Assembly: GCF_004364125.1 (NCBI RefSeq)
Contig: NZ_SNZV01000007.1
Location: 1-64,000, forward strand
Length of the DNA: 64,000 bases
Direction: 5' to 3'
Origin: Sphingobacterium paludis
GTDB lineage: Bacteria > Bacteroidota > Bacteroidia > Sphingobacteriales > Sphingobacteriaceae
The notes below the pieces were generated by a model. The model had not been told where the DNA came from. It did not search any database and saw only the letters and a program-made list of their open reading frames with translations. This document shows positions 36,692 through 46,242 of this stretch, in pieces (position 1 is the stretch's first letter; each line of letters begins with the position of its first letter). The translations under genes and the position numbers were made by a program.

Positions 36692-38711
36692 TTAAATCAA
36701 TATCGATATGAAAAGAAGCGCCTCTTCCTATAACGGAATCGACTTCCAATTGTCCATTAAGTAGTTCCACCCGATTACGAATGTTTGATAGGCCGATACC
36801 GCTGGGCGTTTCCGGCTCAACGTGGTAGAGAAAGCCTTTGCCATTATCTTCCACGGAAAGATAAAAATGGCCGTCATTTTCATTGCATTGCACCCAGACC
36901 TTTTGTGCTTCGCTGTGTTTAACAGCATTTGTCAGCAACTCTTGCACGATTCTGTAAACAGAAATCAAGAAAGACTGGTCGTAGTCCGTGCGTAAATCTC
37001 GCGCTTCAAATTCAATATCTAACCCTTTATGGCTCATAGCATTGCAAAGATCCCGTAATGCGGCCTCCAAGCCCATGTAGAGTAGCGATTCGGGCATCAT
37101 ATTTCTTGCGACGCGCCGTAACTCGTTAACCGATTGATCCAACTGATTTATAATGGTGTACAGTTCCATATCTGTTTCCTCCGTTTGCTGTCCAAATTGT
37201 TTTTCGTCTGCCACAGCAGACAGTTTTAATTTTACACTTGCTAACATCCCTCCCAGCCCATCATGCAGATCGCGGGCTATTCGGCTTCGTTCCTTCTCCT
37301 GCCCTTGCACCATGGCATTAAATACGCTGATCTTCTCGCGCTGTTGTACATTCTTCAACTCCTGATGTAACAACAACTCCTGCTGTATGGCTAGCTTTTT
37401 TCGGTTGCGTAACGTTGTATACCACAAGAGGCTTAACATGGCGAGCAACACACAAGCAAAACCCATAATAATTAACCAATTTTGAGATCGTTTTAGCGAG
37501 AGTTGCTGTTCTTGGAACTTTCCCTTCGTGAGCAACAGCTCGTTTTCTCGTTCTGCTGTTTTATATTTTTGTTCCAATCCCAGAATCTTTTCTTCTCCAG
37601 CGTGCGCAAAAACACTATCGGAAACGAGCTTAAACTTTTCATACCATTGTGTTGCTTCCCTAAAGTTTCCGGTCAGTGTATGCAAATTTGCGATATGGTA
37701 ATATAAGGTCTGTTTATTGCGCAACAGTGCCTTACCTTCTACATAGGGCAGGACGTCTAAAAGTGCTTTTTTTGCGTCTTCATATCGCCTGCTTCGCTTG
37801 AAAGCTTCATATCGTCCGTAGAATATTTGCGGGAAAAGATCTCTCGAATCCAACTCTTTCGCCCCAACCAATGCTTTATCATAGTGCTCGAGCGATGTCC
37901 CGACCTCATTTTTTCGCTCCCAATAACTCCCTTCCACGACGTGGTAAACCGGCATGTAACTTGAAAAGGGAATCACTTTTAACACCGTCTGCGCACTATC
38001 GAGAAACTTTCGCGCATTGCCCATATCCTGTTGGTATATGGCATTCCGAGCACCGTTTACAAACAAGGTTAATCGCTGCTCTTCGCTATGTGCTTTGCCT
38101 TGCAAGAGCAGCAGCGCCTCTTCGTAGTATCGATTTGCTTTTTCATAGTGCTGCATATTCATCATAGCCATGGCAACATTCTGTAAGTTGTTGCCGAGCA
38201 GCACGGAATCACGTATACCTTTTGCCATCGGTATTATTTTCTCCAACAACACCGATACATATTCTTCAGCAAAGCCTTCTCGCTGCAGCAGTGCTCCATA
38301 GCTACCCAATCCTCGAATACGGTAGCGAATAGCCTGCTCATTTTTTGGTAAGTTTTTCAGTATGTTATCCGAAGTTAGGTAAGCTTTTTTGGCTCTTTCT
38401 GGGTCGGCTTCAAACAGTGTAGAAGCGCGATAAAACCAAAGTAAGCCACGATAATAGGTATCCTTTGCTTTAGGCCCCAACAGGTTCTTGGCTTCGTCGA
38501 TATATTGAAAAGCTTTTACAGTGTCGTAGTCGCTCCAGAAGAAACTCAGATCAAGCAAGGCTTGCGCTTTCTTTTCTGAATCTGAAAGCGTCGACAAGGT
38601 GCGGTACATGCTGTCACCGTAGGTTTTTATACTTTCCCTTGACTGCGCAGAAAGGGAGCTAGCAAAAAAGAAAAGCTGCAATATGCATAATAAGTAGTGA
38701 ACCTGGCGCAT
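36684..38711 (-). CDS. TPR sensor histidine kinase of NarL-partner type (HisKA_3)
   Basis: A 675-residue kinase. The signal peptide (about 1-22, ending LSA) is followed by a long TPR domain (about 40-385), one membrane helix (about 410-432) and a coil. The dimerisation/phosphoacceptor motif RIARDLHDGLGGMLASVK (His near 479) is the HisKA_3 type that pairs with NarL-family regulators. The ATPase domain has N box TNAVKHS and G boxes DNGKGF and GIGLSNI. ATG 38711 was preferred because it opens the signal peptide. Downstream it overlaps the regulator by 8 bases; upstream lie two lipoprotein genes on the same strand. Confidence 0.93.
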   Translation of the reverse strand: MRQVHYLLCILQLFFFASSLSAQSRESIKTYGDSMYRTLSTLSDSEKKAQALLDLSFFWSDYDTVKAFQYIDEAKNLLGPKAKDTYYRGLLWFYRASTLFEADPERAKKAYLTSDNILKNLPKNEQAIRYRIRGLGSYGALLQREGFAEEYVSVLLEKIIPMAKGIRDSVLLGNNLQNVAMAMMNMQHYEKANRYYEEALLLLQGKAHSEEQRLTLFVNGARNAIYQQDMGNARKFLDSAQTVLKVIPFSSYMPVYHVVEGSYWERKNEVGTSLEHYDKALVGAKELDSRDLFPQIFYGRYEAFKRSRRYEDAKKALLDVLPYVEGKALLRNKQTLYYHIANLHTLTGNFREATQWYEKFKLVSDSVFAHAGEEKILGLEQKYKTAERENELLLTKGKFQEQQLSLKRSQNWLIIMGFACVLLAMLSLLWYTTLRNRKKLAIQQELLLHQELKNVQQREKISVFNAMVQGQEKERSRIARDLHDGLGGMLASVKLKLSAVADEKQFGQQTEETDMELYTIINQLDQSVNELRRVARNMMPESLLYMGLEAALRDLCNAMSHKGLDIEFEARDLRTDYDQSFLISVYRIVQELLTNAVKHSEAQKVWVQCNENDGHFYLSVEDNGKGFLYHVEPETPSGIGLSNIRNRVELLNGQLEVDSVIGRGASFHIDIDLNG

Positions 38712-38757
38712 CGTGTTTATTGGCTGTACGTGCTGAATATACATATTAAACACCGGA

Positions 38758-39369
38758 TTAGCAATCCGGAACCATGCCCATGGTTACGCCCGAAGGACTC
38801 CAGATCGGAACCAACCGCATCGCACATCCTTCCCCATCATCTGTTTCCATATCCCTCGATGTATCGAAATTCAAATTCAAGACGGCATTTTTGCGAAAGG
38901 CGCCGACCTCTTCCAGAAACTGGACCCGCATAGTGACAATGGCCTTTTCACGCTCAAACCGTCCGTTAAAATCCATCGTTTGCGATACATTGACTATGGT
39001 CCCCGTCAAATTGTTGCTGCTGATCGAGAATGATGATTTTGGATCGTTTTCTCCGGCCTGAAAATTTTGGTCGCGGTAAGCGCCGCGGATCTTAAAATTT
39101 ATTTCGCCCTCGTCTCCGAAATCGGCCAAGAACACCAGCGAAACAGAATCTGCTGTTGGCTCGATCAATGCGATATGTGCATCGCCCGCCCAATTGTAAT
39201 CCACTTGTCCATTCATCGACCGCTGGCCTTTTGCCTCCCCCTTGAACGGCTTTGATCCGTAGAGGGAAACAAAATTTGTATTGTCCAACGGCTCATCAGC
39301 TTGTTTGGAACAGCTTGTTATTAAACAAGCTGCAGCTGCAAAATAGCGTATCAAATAGTTTGCCTTCAT
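38758..39369 (-). CDS. Lipoprotein of unknown function
   Basis: A 203-residue lipoprotein with the signal MKANYLIRYFAAAACLITSC, so Cys20 is the lipidated residue. The mature part is beta-rich (VSLVFLADFGDEGEINFKI, AIVTMRVQFL) and ends in MRLVPIWSPSGVTMGMVPDC. No family was recognised. It lies 21 bases after the neighbouring lipoprotein gene and 46 bases before the TPR kinase gene, so all four genes probably form one operon. It could be a sensor or target of that two-component system; that is inference. Confidence 0.72.
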   Translation of the reverse strand: MKANYLIRYFAAAACLITSCSKQADEPLDNTNFVSLYGSKPFKGEAKGQRSMNGQVDYNWAGDAHIALIEPTADSVSLVFLADFGDEGEINFKIRGAYRDQNFQAGENDPKSSFSISSNNLTGTIVNVSQTMDFNGRFEREKAIVTMRVQFLEEVGAFRKNAVLNLNFDTSRDMETDDGEGCAMRLVPIWSPSGVTMGMVPDC

Positions 39370-39390
39370 GATGATGTTATTTACTGAAAT

Positions 39391-40356
39391 TTATCGCCAC
39401 AGCATTTGTCCTCCGGCTGATTCAATTTTATCCTTATCTTTCCATATAACTGGAATGACTTCCCTAGAGTTCTCCTCAACAGGATCAACATGATACGGAC
39501 CACCTGTGCTTGGAATAATTTTTAACTGCCAAATATAGCCGAAAGGCCCCGTTTGCCTGTATTCCGTTCCGATCAATATGTGCTTTCCATCCGGTGAGAA
39601 AACGGGTTCCGCTTCCTTGAAGTTACTTGTTGTCAACTGCGTTAAGTTTGTTCCGTCCATATTCATGGTATGGAGATGGTTTCCTATCCGTACCACCAAC
39701 ATAGTACCTTGCAGGTTTACCTGGAGATCGCCCCAATCAGCATAATCCATTTGTTTGACCAAGGTTCCGGAATTGTAGGGTGGATCCAAACGGATGATAT
39801 AGTTCTTATGCTTCATCAATAGGCTATTGTTAGGAAGCCAAAGCACAGTCTGGTTAAATTCAAACTGTTCTCCATTGATATCATGTAGCCGACCAAAAAA
39901 CTCACCGTTGCGCTTTAATATGGTGATACCATCCTCTTGATCGTTAGATGTTACCACGATCAAACTATTATCGGGCGATAAATAGCCTTTACAAAAGGTG
40001 TTTCCTCCCGGGCTATTATACACGAACTCGTCCACAATGCTTCCATCCCCCATATTGCTCGTCGTAAACCGAACATCATACTGCCCTAGCGTACTTGCAT
40101 TGACAACGGTGAGCCTTAAGTTGCCATCCCGGGATATATCAAAGTTGTTTAACTTCGTATTGTCTGGAATAAACGAGCCACCGGTACCATCTGGCAAGCT
40201 CATTTTTAGAATTCCTTCCGTGGCCCAATCGTAATAAATAGTACCGTTTAAGTTGTTTGGGTATTGACCAGGGCCGACCTCGCCCGGGCCATCATTTTTT
40301 GAACAGCTTGCCAAGAACAGGAAAGAGCTAAGCAGCAGTAAATAGATCTGGCGCAT
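39391..40356 (-). CDS. Beta-propeller lipoprotein (WD40/PD40-like)
   Basis: A 321-residue lipoprotein; the signal peptide MRQIYLLLLSSFLFLASC ends at the lipidated Cys18. The mature protein has repeated Ser-x-Asp-Gly strands (DISRDGNLRLTVVN, LSPDNSLIVVTS, FSPDGKHILIGT), the PD40/TolB-like propeller pattern. It is predicted to be a periplasmic or outer-membrane-anchored scaffold. ATG 40404, 16 residues upstream, is an alternative start, but the chosen one begins the signal directly. It is the first gene of the lipoprotein-kinase-regulator operon. Confidence 0.8.
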   Translation of the reverse strand: MRQIYLLLLSSFLFLASCSKNDGPGEVGPGQYPNNLNGTIYYDWATEGILKMSLPDGTGGSFIPDNTKLNNFDISRDGNLRLTVVNASTLGQYDVRFTTSNMGDGSIVDEFVYNSPGGNTFCKGYLSPDNSLIVVTSNDQEDGITILKRNGEFFGRLHDINGEQFEFNQTVLWLPNNSLLMKHKNYIIRLDPPYNSGTLVKQMDYADWGDLQVNLQGTMLVVRIGNHLHTMNMDGTNLTQLTTSNFKEAEPVFSPDGKHILIGTEYRQTGPFGYIWQLKIIPSTGGPYHVDPVEENSREVIPVIWKDKDKIESAGGQMLWR

Positions 40357-40645
40357 ATCGGGCAGGGGTTCTGTTAGGCGTATCTTTATTTTCTTTACGT
40401 TCATTGCTTTACGAATTATGGTATACTGATTAAACAAAATTATTTAAAGGATCTTGGGTAGACAATCCACGAAAACTAGTAATTTATGCATTGGCCAACC
40501 TAAAAAGCACGTTAGGGTGTGTGCGCTCTGGTCGTAGCGCTTCATTACCCAAGAAAATAAGTAAAAACCAAGGTGTATCCATCCGTTCATAAAAGTGTAG
40601 ATTTGGGTGTCAAATACAACGATTTAGAAAACTCTCGATTTAGAT

Positions 40646-41488
40646 ATGGTGAATAAGCAAAAAACATGGTTTATAACTGGCGCATCTCGTGGCTTTGGTC
40701 TGGCATTGACGAAGCGACTACTGACACATGGTGATCGGGTTGTGGCGACCAGCAGGGATTTGGAAGCTCTTCGTTTAAGCGTAGGAAACGATACTGGCAA
40801 TTTCCTGCCCCTACAGGTAGATCTGACGTCTGACCTCGCGGTGAGGGAGGCAATAGCCCACGCTATCGAACACTTTGAAAACCTAGATGTGGTCGTCAAC
40901 AATGCTGGATATGCCTTGGTGGGCAGTGTCGAGGAAATGAGCGACGAAGAGTTTCGCGCTACGATGGATGTCAACTTTTTTGGAACGGTTAATGTCCTGC
41001 GGCATTTGATTCCTCATTTCCGATCACGGCGGGCTGGTCATATCATTAACATATCGTCTATTGCCGGCTATACGGGCATTGCGCTAGCCAGCAGCTACAG
41101 TGCTTCAAAATATGCCGTTGTGGGACTTACAGAAAGCTTGATGAAAGAAGTTACCCTTTTTGATGTGAAGGTGACACTGCTGGCGCCGGGGGAATTTCGC
41201 ACAAATTTTATGGACGAGGTTTCCATACGCTATGTCAGCAATCGTGTGCGCGAATACCAACTAGATCAGACGCAACAAGCGTGGACAGAAGCTAGTGGCG
41301 AACAGCCCGGAGATCCTGAAAAACTCGTTGAAATTATCGAAGATATTGCTGCAATGGAGATGCCACCACAACGACTGATCTTGGGAGAAGACGCTTATCA
41401 ATTATTTACAGCACAGCAACGTGTCGAGTCCGAAGACGTGGAGAAATATAAGGCGCTAAGTTTATCGACTAATTTTAATAACGGTTAG
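40646..41488 (+). CDS. SDR family oxidoreductase
   Basis: A 280-residue short-chain dehydrogenase. The Rossmann motif TGASRGFG lies near residues 13-20, the NNAG motif is near 89, catalytic Ser lies in NISSIAG and the catalytic Tyr-x-x-x-Lys is YSASKYA near 151. It is NADP(H)-dependent by its first-loop basic residue (TSRDLE). Substrates are unknown. It is a lone gene with a weak -7-like TAGATTTG at 40598-40605. It resembles the second SDR at 45091 only at family level. Confidence 0.92.
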   Translation: MVNKQKTWFITGASRGFGLALTKRLLTHGDRVVATSRDLEALRLSVGNDTGNFLPLQVDLTSDLAVREAIAHAIEHFENLDVVVNNAGYALVGSVEEMSDEEFRATMDVNFFGTVNVLRHLIPHFRSRRAGHIINISSIAGYTGIALASSYSASKYAVVGLTESLMKEVTLFDVKVTLLAPGEFRTNFMDEVSIRYVSNRVREYQLDQTQQAWTEASGEQPGDPEKLVEIIEDIAAMEMPPQRLILGEDAYQLFTAQQRVESEDVEKYKALSLSTNFNNG

Positions 41489-41654
41489 CGTAGCGAGATA
41501 CATCGCTGTCTTGTTTCTGTTGGCGACTGGTAGCTGTCAATGAACGTCTACATTTTATTGTTAAGGATGCGGCTGTGAAGCATCCAGAAAAAAACACCTC
41601 CTTTTTGGCCTGGATCTTGTAAGACGACGACTATCAAAAAAATACATAATAAGA

Positions 41655-42554
41655 ATGAAAATGTACAAGAACATCTCCACCGTTTTTTTCGCTGTTTTAG
41701 TAGCTATGGGCTTTGCTGGCTGTAGTAACCATAATGACGATATTAATCATCCAGATGGCGATACAATTGAAGCCTCGGCCTTACCTCAGGCATCACGCAC
41801 AACGCTGAACACGTACTTCAACGATGCGACTATTACTTCGGCAAGAAGGTCAGGCAGCGCAAATATCTATGGTTCTATTTACAAAGCGCTACTAAGCAAC
41901 GGTTTTGAGATAGATTTTGATAAGGATGGCTTATGGACCGAGGTGGAAAGCGAGAAAAATCTACCGATACCAAGCAAATTTTTCGAAGATCAATTGCCGG
42001 AGATTCAAGCTTACATCGAAGCGAACTATGCACGTAGTCATGTTGTCGAGATAGAACGTGAACAATTTGGTTTCACCGTCGAACTCGATAACGGTATCGA
42101 TCTGGTTTTCGATCGCGAGCAAAGATTCATTGGAATCGATTTAGATGATAATGACGATGATGAAATTCGTATCCCGTTAGAGCAGCTACCTGAAAAAGCG
42201 CGCATGTTCTTGAGCACATCTTTTAGTGGTGCGAAAGCAATTACTATCAAAAAAGACCGAGATGATAACGAGACCACCTTTGAAGTTTATTTGGACAACG
42301 GTATCAAAGTACAATTCAATGAGGGCGGCGATTGGATCGAAATAGAGAGCAAACGAAACGTCATCATCCCAGCAGCTCTTATTCCTACGACTATTGCAGC
42401 GTATATTCTTCAATCGTATCCGGCCTATGCTGTGAAAGAAATCGAGAAGAATCGCAATGGCAGTTTTACGATCGAAATCCAACATACCTCGACAGGACTA
42501 GATCTGGAACTCGATTTTGATGCGAATGGTAATTTTGTTCGCGTAGACGATTAA
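41655..42554 (+). CDS. PepSY-like tandem-repeat lipoprotein
   Basis: A 299-residue lipoprotein with a signal ending FAGC (lipidated Cys23). It holds two copies of a PepSY-like/DUF2874 unit: NGFEIDFDKDGLWTEVESEK with IEANYARSHVVEIEREQFGF in the first, and NGIKVQFNEGGDWIEIESKR with LQSYPAYAVKEIEKNRNGSF in the second. It is predicted to sit in the periplasm or at the outer membrane. Such proteins are often inhibitors or chaperones of peptidases, but no partner lies next to it. It is transcribed alone. Confidence 0.85.
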   Translation: MKMYKNISTVFFAVLVAMGFAGCSNHNDDINHPDGDTIEASALPQASRTTLNTYFNDATITSARRSGSANIYGSIYKALLSNGFEIDFDKDGLWTEVESEKNLPIPSKFFEDQLPEIQAYIEANYARSHVVEIEREQFGFTVELDNGIDLVFDREQRFIGIDLDDNDDDEIRIPLEQLPEKARMFLSTSFSGAKAITIKKDRDDNETTFEVYLDNGIKVQFNEGGDWIEIESKRNVIIPAALIPTTIAAYILQSYPAYAVKEIEKNRNGSFTIEIQHTSTGLDLELDFDANGNFVRVDD

Positions 42555-42567
42555 GCCGGTCGTTCTT

Positions 42568-42590
42568 AACAAACAAACAAACAAACAAAC
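42568..42590 (+). repeat. Tetranucleotide repeat (AAAC)n
   Basis: About 5.75 copies of AAAC in tandem, 14 bases after the PepSY-like gene stop. It could vary in length between isolates. Confidence 0.85.
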
Positions 42591-42649
42591 GATTATGCGT
42601 GCGGCTGTCACATTGGGGCGGCCGCTGGTATGAAGAAGCCGGGAATCAC

Positions 42650-42730
42650 GGGAGAAAGGGAGTTGGTGAACGGACAAGTGAACTCGAGCACAGTACACAA
42701 ACAGAAAAACGTTCACCTTCCCTTTCCCTA
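42650..42730. repeat. Imperfect inverted repeat between convergent genes
   Basis: Left arm GGGAGAAAGGGAGTTGGTGAACG is split by one small mismatch zone; its core GGTGAACG (42665-42672) pairs with CGTTCACC (42710-42717). The flanking purine runs also pair with TTCCCTTTCCCT. It could act as a terminator for both convergent transcripts. Confidence 0.5.
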
Positions 42731-42783
42731 ACCGCGACAGTTATAATTGGAATATAAATGTTAAGGGCTAGAACTAAGCAGCG

Positions 42784-43698
42784 CTACCTGACAGGCTCAT
42801 ACCAACTTTTAAACTCTTTTGCGAAATCTCGGCTAACTACGATTTCTTTTACATGCTTTACAGAGCGCTTTAATTGTACCAGAATGCGACCGTGCCTTGC
42901 AGCCTCATAACCCAGGATGATATCCCGGTTAACCAAATAACGACGGCTTACCTTGAAGAAAAGGTTTGGATCGAGGCTTTCTGCCAATGTATCTAATGCA
43001 TAGTCAAATTCATAAGTAAATCCACCTTCTTTCAACATGCAACTACGTCCTTGAGCAGAAGCTTCGAAAAGACCGATACTTTCCACGAGGATGATTTCTT
43101 TGCGAAAGCCTACACGAACATCCAGAGCCTTTAAGTAGGGATTTAAAACCCCTGATCGTTCAAAGTCCGACAGTTTTTGTTCGGCAGAATCGCATGCTTG
43201 CGCGACTAGCCCATACCTACTCGATGTGAAAAGGCAAAAATCCACCAAGAACCACACCGTGTAAACCAGATTAATGACAATGAGAAAACTGAATAGCATA
43301 GGATGCAGTATAATAGCAAACCTTCTCGTTGCAGACACATCGCCAGTATAAAAAAATAGTGCAAGCGACAGAACGCCTGTGAGCATGACACTTGGCAACA
43401 CGACTATGCTTAGCGCCTGCGTCGTTAACCTAGAAACGAAATGTAGCGGCCAAGGCATGCGCCTATCAAAAAATAACACTATTTTTTGGACGCTTATCCA
43501 TAGCGCTAGGAGAAGCAGATACGTAATTACGAGCGCGGGGATGGCATAGACATGAATGGCACTGTCGCGCAAGCTTTCTAAAAAAATGGGATAGGTATAA
43601 CATGCAAGAATGAAACTCAGCAAACACTGCAACGATAAAGGAACGTAAGACAGTTTAACATGATCACGAAACTCATAAGTTAACTCTTTCAAATGCAT
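42784..43698 (-). CDS. Membrane protein with LytTR DNA-binding domain
   Basis: A 304-residue protein. Four membrane helices lie in the first half (about 22-42, 52-72, 90-112 and 128-150). The C-terminal half is a LytTR DNA-binding domain (about 195-300; FFKVSRRYLVNRDIILGYEA is its recognition region). It therefore is a one-component membrane regulator rather than a kinase-regulator pair, since no receiver domain is present. ATG 43698 was chosen over the frame's first codon because the earlier part is a poor N-terminus. Its targets are unknown. Confidence 0.85.
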   Translation of the reverse strand: MHLKELTYEFRDHVKLSYVPLSLQCLLSFILACYTYPIFLESLRDSAIHVYAIPALVITYLLLLALWISVQKIVLFFDRRMPWPLHFVSRLTTQALSIVVLPSVMLTGVLSLALFFYTGDVSATRRFAIILHPMLFSFLIVINLVYTVWFLVDFCLFTSSRYGLVAQACDSAEQKLSDFERSGVLNPYLKALDVRVGFRKEIILVESIGLFEASAQGRSCMLKEGGFTYEFDYALDTLAESLDPNLFFKVSRRYLVNRDIILGYEAARHGRILVQLKRSVKHVKEIVVSRDFAKEFKSWYEPVR

Positions 43699-44200
43699 AC
43701 ACGTTATAGTTAAATGAAAAAATTGGTTAAGCATCTTTGCGCTACTGCTAAAGTAGAAATTCCATTTTATTAACCCATATGATTTATAAATTTCGTTAAT
43801 AGATTTTAGACGAAATGCATCAGGTGCCCTAGAAAACTACGCGGAGCACACCGCTGAAAGGGATTTGGAATTCGTTTTCCGCCGGACGTCACCGACCCAT
43901 CGAAAACAACTGTTATTCAATTGGTTAAATTAACAATTATAAGTCGCATTGATGGACGTCGACTATCGTTCAGGAAAACATCACAAGACTGTTGCAGCAG
44001 GCATGCTGTCGTTTTAAAAAGCGATATGAATAGCGCATCGCCATGGTTAATCTGCACAAAAAGCGCACATAAGCATATGCAAAAAAATGACACCTGTATT
44101 TTTCTTGCATAGTATAAGAGGGTTTTTTACGGCCCTACACGAAACCTTGGTAACTATACGGCAGTAGATGGAGCTAATAACGGCCCGCGCTGTAGCAACT
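43699..44200. other. Gap with no recognised gene
   Basis: Upstream region of the LytTR gene and downstream region of the NAD(P)H reductase gene. A short frame at 43921-44112 is not protein-like. No terminator or promoter was recognised. Confidence 0.4.
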
Positions 44201-44767
44201 CTAAATGGCTTTTACGCCAAAGCCGTGAAGCTTAGCGGTCCATTTACGACTATAATTATTATCTAGTTGATGGAGATGGCCTATCGTCGCTGTATTGACC
44301 GGGTGAAAATGCACACGTTTAAATACATCTTTTTTTATAGCCATAAAGTTAGCCTTTTTTTCAAGCGACCATTCCTCAAACAATCGCTCGTCAAGAATCG
44401 AGACAATACGAGCAGACCGGCCCTGCAGCGTTCGATTTGTCCACGCATGGATAGCATGCTCCGCTTGGTTGAACAGCCGTTCAAAAAAACCACTTACCTT
44501 GGACGGAATGTAGGTGGCAAATACAGGACAGAATAGCACAACGTGATTCGCCCACAGGATCTGTCGCCAAGCGGCTTCCAAATCAGTTTCTAATCGCGCT
44601 GTATGGCTATGCGGAAATTGCCTATTGAAATTAAAAAGGTGATCGGCAATGGCAATAGTTTTTACGCGGTGATTCCCATCTTTAGCTCCCATGGCATAGG
44701 CATTGATCAAAAACTCGGTCGCTTCTGTCTTAAATAAGTCGCCATTAATAATGAGAATGTTCTTCAT
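44201..44767 (-). CDS. NAD(P)H-dependent flavodoxin-fold oxidoreductase
   Basis: A 188-residue flavoprotein of the NQO/YwrO/KefF quinone reductase fold. It begins MKNILIINGDLFKTEATEFL; the FMN-binding phosphate loop and the PVFATYIPSKVSGFFERLF segment are typical of the family. It transfers two electrons from NAD(P)H to quinones or disulfides, protecting against redox stress. It is a single-gene unit, opposite in direction to the SDR gene that follows beyond the 320-base gap. Confidence 0.88.
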   Translation of the reverse strand: MKNILIINGDLFKTEATEFLINAYAMGAKDGNHRVKTIAIADHLFNFNRQFPHSHTARLETDLEAAWRQILWANHVVLFCPVFATYIPSKVSGFFERLFNQAEHAIHAWTNRTLQGRSARIVSILDERLFEEWSLEKKANFMAIKKDVFKRVHFHPVNTATIGHLHQLDNNYSRKWTAKLHGFGVKAI

Positions 44768-45090
44768 GTCGTTCTGAAACCTGGAATGTTGTTGTACAAC
44801 TAGCCCCTTAATCCTGCTGGATTATACCGGCAAAAATACAATAATAATCGACAATTTAAGCGGGCAACAGGCATTTACAGGGCTGATTCTTTCCTGATTC
44901 GGCACAGAAGGCATGCGAACGTAAAAGGGTCGCTGGATTGGCTTGTATAGCCCAGCATTTTGAATGCAGGCCTTCACATCTGAAGCCTGCTTTTAAAGGG
45001 CGTTATTACATTTACGAGAAATGCTCTAGCAAGATCCAAGCACGAAATAGACGAGGTATCGAGGGAAACACATCCATATAACCCCTCCCG
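44768..45090. other. Gap with tandem hairpins
   Basis: Between the NAD(P)H reductase gene and the SDR gene; no protein-coding frame. It contains two neighbouring hairpins at 44932-44994 (see the separate terminator entry). Confidence 0.4.
44932..44994 (+). terminator. Tandem hairpins with terminator-like tail
   Basis: First a stem GCTGG/CCAGC (44932-44936 and 44952-44956) with an inner GCT/AGC. Then a 9-bp stem (GCAGG-CTTC with GAAG-CCTGC and one bulged C, 44966-44990) followed by TTTT. It points to the plus strand, where no gene precedes it, so it may end an unannotated RNA. Confidence 0.45.
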
Positions 45091-46110
45091 TCAAAACTGA
45101 TTATATTTTCGGGCGGACTTGTCTGCCAAAAATCCAGCAATCGTTTTGGTTAACCACGATTCACTTTGGTAGCCTTTTTTCGAAGTCTTATCGCTACCAG
45201 AGGGTAACATAGCACCTACTTTTTCGGTAAGCACGGCTGTAGTTTCTGGAAGCAGCGCCTGTAGGCCTATGGCTAGCTTTGCGTTCAAACTTAAGGTGAT
45301 GTTTCGCTTCCGATCTTCGATGCCCGCAATAATTGTTTTTGCTGCTACGGCAGCATGTTGCGACAGTAGCGGCAACGAATCTGCCAGCTTAAACCAGGCG
45401 TATTCCGCTTTATGCTTGCCTTTGACATCTATATTTCGAGGGCTGCCAGTACGCATGAGGCTTGGCACAACGGTAGTCACCCGCACATTTTCCTGCGCGA
45501 GTTCAGCAGCAAAGCCTTGCGAAAGCCCGACGAGTGCAAATTTACTCACACTATACGGCAACATATGCGGCACCGACAATTTACCACCAATGGATGCAAT
45601 GTTGACAATATGACCTACCTGCTGCGCTCTGAAATGTGGCAGAATAGCTTTCGTAGTAAATAAGCTCGACCAACAATTGGTCTCCATAATGTGTTTGTAG
45701 TCTGCAATTTCCATGGTTTCTTCCGGCCCTACTATCATCGCCCCAGCGTTATTTATTAAAACATCCACGCGGCCGTAATGCGCTATTACCGCTGCGACCA
45801 TGTCTTCTACCTCAGCTGCTTGGCTGACATCCGCGGTAACGGTAAACACTGTACCCCCGGCAGCTTGCAGCACGGCCTCCGCTTGCGCGAGGTTTTCGGC
45901 ATCGCGGGCACACAACGCCAGCATAGCACCTTTCTTTACCAGTTCTTGCGCAAGCGCAAATCCCAGACCGCGAGATCCTCCTGTGATCAGGACAACGTTG
46001 CCATCAAGATTTTGCTTCCTACCCGAGCGTGATACCTTATCCATGACCACGCGTGTTGCAATAGCAAGCAATGCTATTTTAAGCGTACTCGATAGTATGT
46101 TTGTTTTCAT
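45091..46110 (-). CDS. SDR family oxidoreductase with membrane anchor
   Basis: A 339-residue short-chain dehydrogenase. The N-terminal hydrophobic stretch (about 5-21) may anchor it to the membrane. It then has the Rossmann motif TGGSRGLG, NNAG near 120, catalytic Ser in NIASIGG and YSVSK. The C-terminus is an extra 60 residues with no known motif. It is probably NADP(H)-dependent; substrate unknown. The start at 46110 was preferred over the upstream codon at 46119. It lies downstream of the zinc dehydrogenase gene on the same strand, with a terminator between, so the two are separate units. Confidence 0.9.
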   Translation of the reverse strand: MKTNILSSTLKIALLAIATRVVMDKVSRSGRKQNLDGNVVLITGGSRGLGFALAQELVKKGAMLALCARDAENLAQAEAVLQAAGGTVFTVTADVSQAAEVEDMVAAVIAHYGRVDVLINNAGAMIVGPEETMEIADYKHIMETNCWSSLFTTKAILPHFRAQQVGHIVNIASIGGKLSVPHMLPYSVSKFALVGLSQGFAAELAQENVRVTTVVPSLMRTGSPRNIDVKGKHKAEYAWFKLADSLPLLSQHAAVAAKTIIAGIEDRKRNITLSLNAKLAIGLQALLPETTAVLTEKVGAMLPSGSDKTSKKGYQSESWLTKTIAGFLADKSARKYNQF

Positions 46111-46169
46111 CGTATACATTTTTGGAGTTCGTTTACCTTTCTATAAAAACGAAGGTGGGCAAAAATAGT

Positions 46170-46203
46170 TCGAAAAAAAGAAGCCGATGATTCACCGGCT
46201 TCT
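46170..46203 (-). terminator. Intrinsic terminator of the zinc alcohol dehydrogenase gene
   Basis: An 8-bp stem (AGAAGCCG and CGGCTTCT with an 8- to 9-base loop, 46179-46203) followed on the minus strand by seven T. Confidence 0.8.
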
Positions 46204-46242
46204 TGATCGTATTACAGCTTGTTACGTAGTCGGATAGTTTCG

